Assembly (NCBI GenBank): GCA_000507305.1
Contig: DF241508.1
Span: 1 to 64,000, forward strand
Length of the DNA: 64,000 bases
Direction of reading: 5' to 3'
Source: Breviolum minutum Mf 1.05b.01
Taxonomy: Eukaryota; Sar; Dinophyceae; Suessiales; Symbiodiniaceae
The notes under the pieces were generated by a model. That model did not search any database. It was not told the origin of the DNA and saw only the letters and a list, made by a program, of their open reading frames with translations. The position numbers and the translations under genes are program-made. Positions 26,989 through 39,728 of this stretch are shown here, piece after piece (position 1 is the first letter of the stretch; the number at the start of each line of letters is the position of its first letter).

Positions 26989-27882
26989 GATTGATGGATA
27001 CGTTTGCCTTCGTACAATACAAGACTGTGTCATCCCAAACCTGGAAACTTGGGAAGGTAAGAGGGGGCTCCTTGCCGCAGGCTCAGAGGAAAACACTTGG
27101 ATCAAACGGAGTTGCGTGTGCATGAGGACATTACACAGCCAGGAATTCTATCATAATTATTGACATGACCTTTAGTGCTTAGTGCTTGCAGCAGTTTATT
27201 CCGAGAGTCAGTTGTGCCTGTCTTGAATTTCTTGTGCTAGATGTCCATGTGCTGCACTGCAATCTTCCCTCCCAACAGTTTTCGTTCACCCTCTTGCTCT
27301 CAAGTTTCACTTTTTTGTTAGCTTCTGAAATGCAGTGGGTTTTGAGCGAAGGCAAGCACATGCTTGTGCCATCACGCACCTCAAGGATATCGCCAGGGTT
27401 CTGGAGGTGCATTACAATGACAAGCTCCTCTTACAGCAAAACTCACTATCCTAATCTCTTTTACCTACATGGAGAATTTTCCCGGGTCCGATTTGACAGC
27501 GAAAGGCATTCCTATCAGCTTCGGCCTTCCAAGGAGTGGTCAGTTCTTGCCTCGAACAGCATGAACAGAAGCTGATAACAGCCTTATTATGTAATTACAT
27601 AGCATATGCATATATAAATAGAAATCTATACAGAACACTTCAAAGTTTGGTGAATGTTTCGTAACTATCCTGACCTCTGATCCTGAGGCTGGTCCTATGC
27701 GTACCGCCTTGTTCAGATGACGGAGGTGCGAGCTCACGCCCACGGGCTCCACATGGGCGCAGCAACTCTCAGAGTTTTGGTCTTTGCAACGGGGACGTAC
27801 AGCAAGTTTTTGCACACAGATTTTGGATGGTTTTGAAGCGCAAGAGCAGGATCCTCGAGGGGAAGCACATCCAGCCCAAGGC
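26989..27882 (+). CDS. Unrecognised multi-exon gene, internal exons
   Basis: A run of short protein-like stretches sits between splice-like signals. About 26989-27056 reads QIDGYVCLRTIQDCVIPNLE and ends at a GTAAGA donor. 27359-27406 reads HACAITHLKDIARVLE and ends at GTGCAT. About 27481-27531 reads RVRFDSERHSYQLRPSK and is followed by a GA-type donor. About 27695-27770 reads AYRLVQMTEVRAHAHGLHMG. About 27839-27880 reads RKSRILEGKHIQPK and ends at GCAGAT. The exons are consistent with one + strand gene, but phases were not all checked and no domain family was recognised. Confidence 0.4.
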
Positions 27883-28893
27883 AGATGAGTGTGTATTCGT
27901 AAGTTTTTCCTTTGACAATGAGTCAGATACTGCAAACGTCATGAGAGTCCTGCACTGAGAGCCCGTTAATGCAAAACAACGGATGAATTTCCTTGTAAAT
28001 TCTCCACCGCGTTTTGCTGTTTGTTGCCTTCACACGTTTGCATCAGGTATGCTTCTGGAGGGAGTGGAGGTCAGGGTTTCGGTTCTGATCAATGTCTCTG
28101 GAGCACAAGTTTGCGCAAGTCAGACTATAAGATACTACGAATCCACAAATGCTTTCAGGTTCACACAGCTCCCTTTCTGACCTTTCTCTTGCTCCGGGCT
28201 GTTCAGGATGGCCTTGATGACGGTTGTGGCGAGCTAGGGACTTAGAGAGTGAGTGACTTCGTCCTGATATCACTGATAGCCTGACTTCCATAAGTGATAT
28301 AGCTTAATACCTCCTATACACTGTAAAATCGAATTGGATTCAATTTCAAAATGCATAGGGTGTCATGTCATGGTGCGTCTTGAAAAGAAAAAGTACGCGA
28401 CCAAGCATAGGAACTCAGCAAGAGTTGAAGGGCCAGAGGGGTCGTTAAATAGACTCAGAAATCGCACCTGCTTCTGGCTGCAGGAAGATCTTGAGTGTTC
28501 TGAGACGCGCTTCTCTACAGGACAGGGCATAGCTTTGTTTCAAGATACACTGAACCGAAAAGAACTGAAGTCTCCAGAGGATAGGAGAAAAAAAGCTTGG
28601 ATTGTGCAAGTCAAAATGCCTTTCCCGTCCTGTGTGAATCAGCCGCCTTCGACAGGGAATGCTGCTGATTGTGAGCAGGTCGCAGGCTTGCGTTTTCTGA
28701 CTCATTGCTCATTCCAAGGCTGAAGTTACCGTAAGCCTGTAAGCTGTAAAGGTGGTGCATATCATATCCCAGCTGACGCGAGGATCACGGTCGAAGCCCT
28801 GGCTTGGAGGTCTATGGACTCGAAATCTATGCTCTCGTAGTTGAGCGCTGCAAGGCCAGGACATGAGAATTTTGAGTGCTACACAAGTTGCAG
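27883..28893. other. Possible gene end or intron DNA
   Basis: Nothing firm. An open stretch from about 28045 to the TAG at 28243-28245 (YASGGSGGQGFGSDQCLWS and following) could be a last exon. A 129-codon frame at 28334-28723 has no recognisable features. Confidence 0.3.
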
Positions 28894-29232
28894 TTCCAGG
28901 AGTTTCGAGGAATGTCAGATGGCTGGCAGGAGTTAATCGCTGGCATCAAGCTTGCCATGCGTGCCGAGGCCTGTCACTGCTGTCACTGAAACAGGGATGG
29001 TAATCCGAGTGTCCTGCAAGGTGCCAGCCATAAACGGGTTCTCCCTCCAGGAGAGAATTGGACATAATTTGCTCAGATTGGTCATGTAAGATACTTCAGT
29101 GCCCACGGAGCCCCAGAGTATGTCCTCACAGGAGACCCGCTCCAAGAACTTCGACTTCAGTTTTTTGCCGCCATTACCAGAGCCCCGTGCCTGCGCCTCA
29201 AAGCCATTTGTTTCTCGTCAATCCTAACAAAG
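28894..29232 (+). CDS. Unrecognised gene, three consecutive exons
   Basis: Exon 28894-28968 is 25 codons, beginning FQEFRGMSDGWQELIAGIK, and ends at a GC donor (GCCTGT). Exon 29051-29085 reads ERIGHNLLRLV plus two bases and ends at GTAAGA. Exon 29100-29232 completes that codon as Ile and continues AHGAPEYVLTGDPLQELRLQ; it ends with a Cys/Leu-rich stretch before GTCAGG. The second and third exons join exactly in phase. The join between the first and second was not proven and another exon may lie between them. The predicted peptide looks globular and helical. No family was recognised. Confidence 0.5.
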
Positions 29233-31358
29233 GTCAGGACACAAGCATGTCCAAACTGCGTATGACCCAAACGACTTTTGAGGTAGCCACCAAGTTTGGG
29301 CCAAACCACTTCCTTTACGACACTCCAATGAACAAGCCTCGATCCCTGTTGGGTTCTGAGATGGTAGATATGTACAGATGATGGCTGGCAAGAAAGAAGC
29401 AAAAGAGAGTTCGCAACAACTTTGAGTTTTGTCAAAACGAAGCTCAGGCGATCTCTACTTGGCGGTGGGGATGTCAACATGTGGATGACTAACGATGAGT
29501 CCCTGCCCACCACCTAGATAGGGTGCTAGAGAGGGAGTAGGGAATAGGATGGAAAAGGAGAAAGATGGAAAGCTGATGTAGATATTGGATGATATTGGAT
29601 GGTTTCGGAACAACCTACAGAAACACCCCATGCACCAACCGTCCAACAGAGCACAACGAAACAAACCAATGGCGAATGCAGACAGCTTGAAATTCCTCTC
29701 TGATTCGCTTTGCGAAATTCGAGGCGTCATTTGGAGGAAAGCGAATTGTGGGCCTTGCGGAGCTTGCGGCAGCCAGCAATGGCCTTGGAACATCTTTTTC
29801 CGCTTCTGCTCAAGCTTAGACACTCTAGATCCAATGCAAGATGACCTGACTTGTGAACTGTCAATCTCAACGACTTCAAATGGGAAATTCAAAAAAAATG
29901 CTTCGCAGCATAAGGATGCCCGCATCGAGTCCGTGCCTCGTTGGGCCTTTTTTTGCCTTTGAGCTTGAGTCAGTCGATGACTTGCGGTCACATTGTTTCG
30001 AAGCCGCCTTTTCCCAGACTGCATGCTTCTGCCTGCCTGTGCCTGCTTATGCCTGCCTCTTGCCCTCTTCCCTGCTTCTGCCCTCCCTTGCCTGCCACTT
30101 GCCTGCCTCTTGAGCCAAAAGATGTGACAAAGCTTCTGGCAGCTTGCTGTTTTGCCCCGAGGAAAGTTTTGCATGCAGTAGCGCTCCTTCGTGGACAGAG
30201 TCCGCCAGTTCTAAGCCGACACCCAAGAAAGCCCTATTCTTGCTGACGGCGGTAGTCCCCTCTTCACAGCTATCCTGAAGTCGCAACAACCTTGATCCAA
30301 TTATATAGCAATAATATAATATTAAGGCAATTTAAGAAGGGCACTGCTCTTTCATGAAGAGGCGATCATGAGCCAAAGTAGCTGGTGGGGATCCACCACC
30401 TCTTTCAAAAAGTGGTTGTTTGGAGACAAACTCATTGTGGAGGTGAAATTCAACTAAAACAAATAGTTTCTGCACTACTATTGTCCAGTCCCTTGTGAGC
30501 ACACTTATGTCTCAGAAGCATCATAGTCCTTTTGACCCCATGCAAACCCCTAAGGTGAATGGGTTTTCTTGACAACATCCTGACTATACCATGCCACACA
30601 ATATTCACAAACTTTGCATTAGTTTTGCATCGGTGAAACTACCTGAGTCGACAGAATCCTATTTTTCCACAAATAGAAGTCGGGGATCTTTGCCTATACT
30701 CAGAGCGTGTCCAAGCTGATTGTGTCGGAGATGCCTTGTCCCAGTCTTCAGTTCACCGCACTTGGTCACCCCTTGTTTAAAGAATTTTAAGTTTAAAGAT
30801 TTTTTGACTTTTTCGTCCCTTTCACACTTCACCCGTGGATTCAAAGAGCCAAATCAAGACTTTGTAATTGACATTGACCCATTGCCTTAGAACGAGGTGG
30901 GGACCCTGCAGCTCGATGGGGCAGCTTACTTCAGGCCATGGTTTGCTTTGGCTCGTTTGCTTCCTCTTTGCTTCTCCTTGGTGTCCTTCATTTTCTACAT
31001 CGGAAGCCTATATATGATGCGGTTGAAACTAATGAATTTCAATTCATTTCAATTTGATATTGATTGGTCTTATATTGGCAATTTGGATGACTGAGAACTT
31101 GACACAGCTCCAATCGCAGAAACATATTCGTTTCCTATGCGCAACTAGGTGATTTTATCAGATATGCTTGATGGTTGTATGATTTTGAATGCTTTGTGAG
31201 GTTCTCCGGTCCCCAACCTTGCGGACGGAATTGCTTCTCTTTGATGTGCGTTGCCTTGGAGTTTGTCCCACATGAATTGTCTATCAAGTTGTCACGAAAG
31301 CTGCCTTGTTCAAGACCGGAAAACGACTTTTGTCCTGTACACAGTTCCAGCATTTTTC
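29233..31358. other. Intron or intergenic DNA, no supported gene
   Basis: A possible continuation at about 29260-29360 reads FEVATKFGPNHFLYDTP. At about 30010-30110 there is a low-complexity CTGCCTC-type tract, which creates a 239-codon minus-strand frame (29455-30174) of biased composition that I regard as an artefact. Confidence 0.35.
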
Positions 31359-31680
31359 AGTTCTCTTTGGACAGTCTGCCGAGGCTAGAAGTGTTCCATT
31401 GGACACAGCAAGGGGTGTTTTGGCGACGCTGGAGAGTATGCAGGCTACTGACTACGTCAAGCTTCCAGAAGCTGTGATGTCATGTCTCTTTTTTTGTCGA
31501 AGTTTATGTGTCTTTGCAGGTTTTGTGTCTTGCTTTGAGGGCAGTTGTGTTTTTACATCTGTGTCCTTCTCAGGCAAATGATGTACGACGGGCGAATCCC
31601 GGAGCAGCTGCCCTTTATGAGTGGGCACTGGCACGCCCCGGGAAATGGCTGAAGTCGCTACTCCTCAGATTGCTGACAGG
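31359..31680 (+). CDS. Unrecognised exons, helical protein
   Basis: About 31359-31480 encodes LFGQSAEARSVPLDTARGVL followed by ATLESMQATDYVKLPEAV. About 31575-31670 after an AG encodes ANDVRRANPGAAALYEWAL. The Pro-Leu-x-x-Ala pattern followed by a Trp-containing helix is loosely reminiscent of a dynein heavy-chain stalk, but the similarity is too weak to name. A different frame in the second stretch is also protein-like, so the reading is not certain. Confidence 0.35.
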
Positions 31681-34044
31681 ATCCATTTAAGTGACACTGT
31701 GAAGTGCAAATTCGATAAAGTGCCGCTGTCCCCACATACTTCAATTGATTGAGCCCTTCCTGGCAACTAACTGAATTGTGAAAGTAGTCGTTTGCAACTT
31801 GTAACTTGCAAAGCATGTACTCCAACAGTTTACCATTTCATGGCAACGGCTAAAGGCTACTCTCTGAGCGGTGCACGTGCTACGAGATCAATTAGAATTA
31901 GAAGAATCCTTTGGGCAAACGTCTCGGCCAAACTGAAACTTTGTTCTAGCCGCGAGGGCATTGCACGCCTTCGGTGCGCTGGTTCAATGGAAGAGGCCCC
32001 TTCCTCAGCTGGCTGGTAAACAGCACAGCAAAGTGCTTTCTGATTTCTGGAAAAGGGATAAAACGTATCAGAATGTTATATGGTTGGTTGTCTCGGTTGA
32101 CCAGCCCTTCCTCACTGACGGTACATTTCTTTTACTAGAAAAGAAGACTGTCGATTCGTCGTAGCCGTAGCAGCTGCATCTTCGATTCAAGTTTTTGTGC
32201 GCATTGCCTTGATGAACGGCCTTGTTGGTGCTTCTTTTTCGCAGTCTAGTTGCCCTTGAGCTTCGCTTCAAATTAAGTAACGAACCTTTGGTTCGATCAA
32301 ACAGGATGCATTCCTTATTCCTTGTGTTCGTTTGGTTCAGGCTGCTGACTCTGTGGTGCCGCTGAAGCGAGACGCTTGAAAAATGGGTGAATAAGTGAAG
32401 AATATGAATGAAATATCGTAAGCAGAGAAAAACATAAAAACACTTACGATCTACGGTCACATACGTTTCAAGAAAGCTGCAAGGCTGCAAGGAAGCGATT
32501 GTGAACGTCCAAGGCCTCGTGAAGCGGACTTGCCGCTCCCAAAGCTTGGAGCATCAGCGTCGCTCGCTGAGCTTTGGAGTTCTCTGGAGCTTGACATAAA
32601 AGTTTGCGTAGAGTTTGATCCATCGAAGAATTTTGAGTCAGTGCTTTCAGCGCTTCGTGCTATTTGTGCTATTTGTGCGTTTTGTGCTATTTGTGCTATT
32701 TGTGCTTTGACTTGGGACGTAGGTTCGATTAAAAAACCGCCACGGATTTCAGGTCGGTGCGGAAAGGTTTGGCGAACGGATCGAGGCAGAGCTTTATTGT
32801 TTTTTTCATATCATTATCCTTCGTTGCAGAAAAGCCTTGTAGCCATGGTCGGCCATGGTTAAGTGACGTTAAGTGCATATTGACCATGGTTAAGTGGGTT
32901 AAGTGGGTTCAGTGCCCCGAATCCTACAACCTCGAAGCTCCAATTTCGATTTGCGCTCAGGCGATGCAAAATGGCTGGCTTTGATCGGAGTCGTTTCAAG
33001 CTTGGGACAATTTCATTGTCAAGAGAAGGAAAGGACGAAATATGCACATAGGAAATTTTTCAATTGTCATGATGGACGAATCCTGTCGTCTGATTCATGG
33101 CTCAAGAGAAGATGGGCTCAATTTTTGTATATTTCCAGTGTTTTCAGCATGCCTTGAGACTCCGGGACCATATGCAGCAAGTGGTTTCGAATGGTTTCGA
33201 TTGACGGAAATGGACATGAGACGAAACTCCACCAAACAAGCTCACACTGCTCTATGTTTTCTTTTGCATTTGTATTCTGTGTCCAGTACTTAAGCCGTCA
33301 AGAAGTTGGATGTGCAAGTCTGCAAGCTACCAAAAAAGAAAACAACTGATCAATCACTACAATTTTTATCACAATATAACAATATATTGCAATTACAAAA
33401 ACACATCGCAATTCCAGCTGCATGGTTTGGAGGGACTCGAGGCCGCTTTGAAGTCCATTCAGTGTATACAGAGTTTTGAGGTGTCCAAGCCCAGTTCCCG
33501 TTGTTCCTTTGCAAGGCGATGACAAATGTTCCTCTGGGACCCGGTGGATTGCACCTCAGTTTTTAGAGACAGGCTCTCCGTGACCTTCAGATCTTCTTTT
33601 TTTACAAAGGGTGTGCAACGTGCAGTTGTTAATACTCTGAAAAGGACAGATCTGTTTGCGACTCTGTGCAACGTGAATCAGTTCACATGCACTTTGCTTT
33701 CAACAGAAACATGCTCGAGCATACACGAGCACGGAGTTTGAAAAGCTTGAAAGGTTGGCACTATGACATTGGACACCGAGTTTGTATTACTGGATTGGGA
33801 CAAAAGGCAAACAAGAGACAGCTGCAGGCCAACTCGCAACTCACGGGAGTAAAGGGCCCAAAACGTGCAGAAAGCGTTTTTCAACCAGACCCAGATGCCA
33901 GATCGACTTTGATTCAGATCAAATCTCGGTGAATTGATGTCTTACTGTCCTGCACCAGTGCTTGGTGTGGGACACTTGTGAATCCATGTAAATTGTACAC
34001 AAATTTATGTGCCATGGGATCAGCTCGTTTGCTGAGAATTCCAG
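31681..34044. other. Intron-like DNA upstream of the RRM gene
   Basis: One possible exon at about 32520-32655 encodes LGASASLAELWSSLELDIKV and on. It runs into a tandem TGCTATTTG repeat (about 32660-32708) that is clearly non-coding. A GTTAAGTG tandem word occurs at about 32860-32910. The first half of the RRM domain must lie in this interval or just upstream, but I could not place it. Confidence 0.35.
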
Positions 34045-35549
<1,505 letters not shown>

Positions 35550-35870
35550 TTTGCCTTTGCTTACACGTGAAGTAGCTTGAGTGTGACCAAAGTGTCAAGT
35601 TGAGACGGGATCCTTGACATGGACAAAGTACGACAAAGTACCACAGCCATCCAAAGCCTGTGGGATTCGACTCTAGCTCCCATGCAAGTTTCAAAATCTT
35701 TCCAAATACATTGAATGCATGAGTGTGATATGTCATTGTAGCAATCACAAGTGGCACTGGATGTCAGGGCCCATGAATCAAATGGCTGTATCACTGGCAA
35801 GCCATGCCACCCCAGACAGCCGATGGCCGATGGCTTCAATCGAAAAGGGTAATCACTTTCTCACATTCGC

Positions 35871-36596
35871 TGGCAACTTTTGACTGCCTGTGCATCGTTC
35901 GTCATATTCAAGGGGTCATACTGAAGCAGCTGAAGTCATTGGGCCGACCGCAGCAATCCAAAATCACTCTGTTCGAGACAAATATTGTGAAACTCCTTGT
36001 TACTTCCCAAGGCTACTTCTTCAGGTGAGTGGATAGTTGGACGAACAGAGATCTCAAAATCTCTTTCAGATGCCTTTCTTCTTAAAGATGTCTCCTTCCA
36101 TCTATATTTATGCAGATGATTTACGAGTTTGCCTGGAGTCTAGACAACTACTTTCTCTATTTGCTTCTTTTTGCTCTTCACGTCTGCCTTTGGCACCCGC
36201 TTTTCTGTTCGCTTGGTCATCTCTGAGGTTCTGCAGCGCTGTTGGGGATGACTTTATTGTAAATATGTGCAAACATAGTTTCACAGAATCACGTGTCTCA
36301 CACGCAGAAACGGCCTTGTGCAGATTGTGTTTCTTTCGGTTTGCCTCTGAGATTCTATGTTTCACCCATGCAAGATTCCCGCAGATTTATTCGGGATGGA
36401 AAAGGCTTCTTGCAGCTGATGAGCTCCTTTTTTTGGAAGGGCCCTGACACGGAAAGGAGACGGTCGAACCCGACAAACATACAAACGTGGCAATGTGCAA
36501 AAGCATTACGTGGAAGCAAGAGAGAGACAAGGTTTGCACCACCAGTTTGGGACACTGGTGTCACAGATTGATGACCTGCGCAGGCAGCAAAATACG
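35871..36596 (+). CDS. Unrecognised gene, two exons
   Basis: About 35871-36023 encodes TFDCLCIVRHIQGVILKQLK and later KITLFETNIVKLLVTSQGYF, ending at a GTGAGT donor. 36504-36596 is exactly 31 codons (HYVEARERQGLHHQFGTLVS, then QIDDLRRQQNT), flanked by AG and GTGAGA. The second looks like an amphipathic or coiled-coil helix. These are two of the few GT donors in the window. The exons follow the RRM gene stop by about 320 bp and probably belong to the next gene in the array. Whether they join each other was not established. No family was recognised. Confidence 0.45.
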
Positions 36597-37938
36597 GTGA
36601 GATGCCATACTGCTATGCTTCCATGGATAGGCAGGGTCCTTGCGACGTTTGATGGCATTGGGATATGTTGGGCATTGGTGCAGCAGATTACGACAGAAAG
36701 GTTCTGTCAATCTCTTTGCCCTGCAAGTGTCATCTCAGGAAGCCGTTGATGCCGTACAATCCAAATGCATTTAGGTCCCGCTTGGCTGCCAGAGCCTTAC
36801 CAAAAGTCTGATAAGAGCTGACTGTGATAAAGGCAGCATTTCACTCTGGGAATGCTGCGATTCCCCACTGGTAACTAGGAGGTTAGCACAGGAATTGGTT
36901 TTGTCTCAGTTTCTGCCTTTTAGTCTGTCGAGATAGGAGCATCCCTCTGTTGTCTCTTGCGTAACGAGTCTTGGGATCATTGTACAAAGATTCTCCAGGC
37001 TCCTGCGATGATCCCCTAGTAACTAGTGCTACTACGCTCTTTGTCAAACGTGTATCTTCTTATATTCTCCTTGCTTTCTGTTCGGACCATGTTCTTGTTC
37101 TTATTCTTCCTTACCGACAGCGATTGGCAGCGGATAGAGCGAGGAAAAGGAAGCAAAGGTGTAGGGTAGGTGGCAGCCTGATGACTCTTACGACTCATGT
37201 GTCTATGGCGAGCGCGTGAGCTTAAAATTGAGTCTAGAGGGTTTGGCTGTTTTTTGCAGCTGTTTTGTTGTTTATGCTGGCTGCTGGTGTTGTGTATGAG
37301 CACATGTCTGCAGTATTGTACGCGTAGTACATACATGTAGTGAGATTGTCATGATAATATATTTTGCTACAGTATTGTGCTAAGATAGCCTTGGACTCTT
37401 GTCTTGCAATCCATCTGCCTTATTGCAGCGATTTGTTGTTGTCTTGTATGGTGCCCTTTTGAAAACCTACCCTGCACAAATACGCATCGCTAATCAAATT
37501 TCAAATGGATTCTCACGTCGCAGGGCTGGAGGGGATTCAAGGGAACGACCAAAACTGTAAGAAAATCTCAAAAAATCGGACAAGATTTTGCATCTTTTGG
37601 GTAGAAGTACTGGTAGCTCGCAATCCAGGAATTGCAGGCGCTAAAGCATGGAACATGCAAGAGGAAAATGTGAAGGGGAAGGAGTGCCCATGAAGAGGAA
37701 GATGTGCATATGCAGCGGGTTTCCTTGCTCTTTGATCTTTTTTTGATCTTTTTGCCTTCCTTTGTTTTTCTGTCCATATGAAGTGGTGAAGAAATGGGAG
37801 AACTTCAATTCGATTCTCGGCACGTTCAGGAAACCAATCCGACTTCTCAATTTGATCTGAAAATGCAAATCACTCGACATGCGCTTTCCATCGCATCAGC
37901 ACTTCTCTTTTTAAAAAAGATCTGAACATGTTTTCGAG
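36597..37938. other. Intron-like DNA
   Basis: No supported gene. Two related words containing GTAACTAG occur about 150 bp apart (near 36858 and 37010). Remaining open frames are short and compositionally random. Confidence 0.35.
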
Positions 37939-38013
37939 GTGGATGATGCGCCAGTTCCATACAAGAACGCATCAACGATTGAGTTCAGTGATGGCATTCA
38001 CACTTGCCACAAG
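37939..38013 (+). CDS. Single probable exon of an unrecognised gene
   Basis: After CGAG the frame reads VDDAPVPYKNASTIEFSDG and IHTCHK, 25 codons, up to AAG at 38013. A GA-type donor (GAGGCA) could follow two bases later. The composition is clearly protein-like compared with its surroundings. No family can be named from one exon. Confidence 0.35.
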
Positions 38014-39398
38014 AGGAGGCACTGCGAACGCAATACGTGTCATTGTGTCACTTCAATTTTTATTCAGTGCTCTTGTTGGTTGTAACACTTTTTCTGTGCC
38101 CGTGTGCCACCGAGTTCCTTTCAGGTTTCAAACAACAAATATGACTTTCCACACTGGTGAGCCTTGTGATCCGAGGCTGGAGTCTTTTTTTATTTTATCA
38201 GGTCAGCCAAGTTTGAGAGGGATCCACAGGGTACAAAATATGAAAGACACTTAGCATTTCTCCATTTTTGTGCTGGAGGGTTTCTTGAAGGGCAATACAA
38301 CACTCAGAGTTTCAGAACATTGCACCATGTCCAAAGTTACAATCATTCGATGCCTCCTTTATTACCTTCCATTTTAGTAGGAATCTTCGTCGGCGAAGCT
38401 GTCCTCCAGTGAAGCTGTCCTTCCGAAGGAGCAATCAAGGGGTCATTGCGGACAACACCCGCTTCCGTCGCTTTATGCAGGCGCATGTGAAAGACAGCAA
38501 CGCAAGTGGGGAAAGAGAACACTTCAAAAGATTTGTTGACATGACTCAAAGCTTCGAGTAGTCGCTCAGGCAAAATGACGTCAATGTCAGCACCACAGTG
38601 CACTAATGCAGGCTTTTCTGAGTTCATTGCGTTTATCCAGGAGTGCTTGGAAATTTCTGTCGTCCCCTCTCAGCTAGTATGTTCTAGAGCAGTGCATGCG
38701 GATGTTCCTGAGGCCAAGACTGATATATCATCTATGCGACCATAATGCATGCTGAAACCAGTTTATTTTGTTTCTCTCCAGGGCCCATTGTGGGCCTTCG
38801 GATCAGTCGTGTGCACTCTTTGCAAATCTTAGTCGAAGGCAAAGTGAAGTATCCAAACCTTGTGACTCTCCTGTTAACACTTTGCGAAGAGCGTGCAAGT
38901 AGCAGGGCTGCTGACGCTGAGACTCTGACACACCGAGAATTCCCAACATTCTCACATAATCCTTTATGTTCACATACATTATATACTATATATATAGTGC
39001 TGTGGCACAGTGCAAAGGTCGGAGCTGAATGCATCTATATATATATATATATATATACGCCAGGGGCGGGAGGTTCACCGAAGGTTCTTTGAGTAGGATA
39101 TTGTGAATGTTCAAAAATTGTTATTTCGTTGTGGTGAAACGTGAGTTTTTGAAGAAGTCACTTTCTACATAGAATGGTGTTCTGCGCGGACGAAATTTTT
39201 TTGATCCGCGCGTTGATTGATGAAAAATCCATCATTCATACATTTATACTTGTGAGAAACGTGTGATTTGTGTGGTAAAATGACGATTTTGGAAATGTTA
39301 TGATGTTCCAAGTGTTCAAAAGTGCTGTGGGCCACAGTATTTTTGGAGGTAGTGTCATAATTCACTGGCAGGCGCAGTGAATTTGAACATGAAAAAAA

Positions 39399-39574
39399 NN
39401 NNNNNNNNNNNNNNNNNNNNNNNNNNNNNNNNNNNNNNNNNNNNNNNNNNNNNNNNNNNNNNNNNNNNNNNNNNNNNNNNNNNNNNNNNNNNNNNNNNNN
39501 NNNNNNNNNNNNNNNNNNNNNNNNNNNNNNNNNNNNNNNNNNNNNNNNNNNNNNNNNNNNNNNNNNNNNNNNNN
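39399..39574. other. Assembly gap (176 N)
   Basis: Unknown bases, flanked on the right by a tandem repeat that probably caused the assembly break. Confidence 0.98.
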
Positions 39575-39728
39575 ACCATGTGTGCAAGTGCAAGAAACAT
39601 GATGTTGCGTAGCACCAACCATGTTTGCAAGTGCAAGAAACATGATGTTGCGTAGCACCAACCATGTGTGCAAGTGCAAGAAACATGATGTTTGCATAGC
39701 ACCGACCATGTGTGCAAGTGCAAGGAAC
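39575..39728. repeat. 43-bp minisatellite, three full copies and a partial one
   Basis: Units start at 39575, 39618, 39661 and 39705, each opening ACCATGTGTGCAAGTGCAAG or a one-base variant. The array starts right at the gap edge, so its full length is unknown. A diverged remnant (GCGTAGCATCAACCACG) follows near 39780 after a CCCCA-rich tract. Confidence 0.95.

Noticed and set aside
29455-30174. 239-codon minus-strand frame
   Set aside because: Its central part translates a CTGCCTC-type low-complexity tract, and no domain is visible.
36460-36485. GGGTTCGACC on the minus strand, like a tRNA T-loop
   Set aside because: The flanking bases do not form a T stem and no acceptor or anticodon arm could be drawn.
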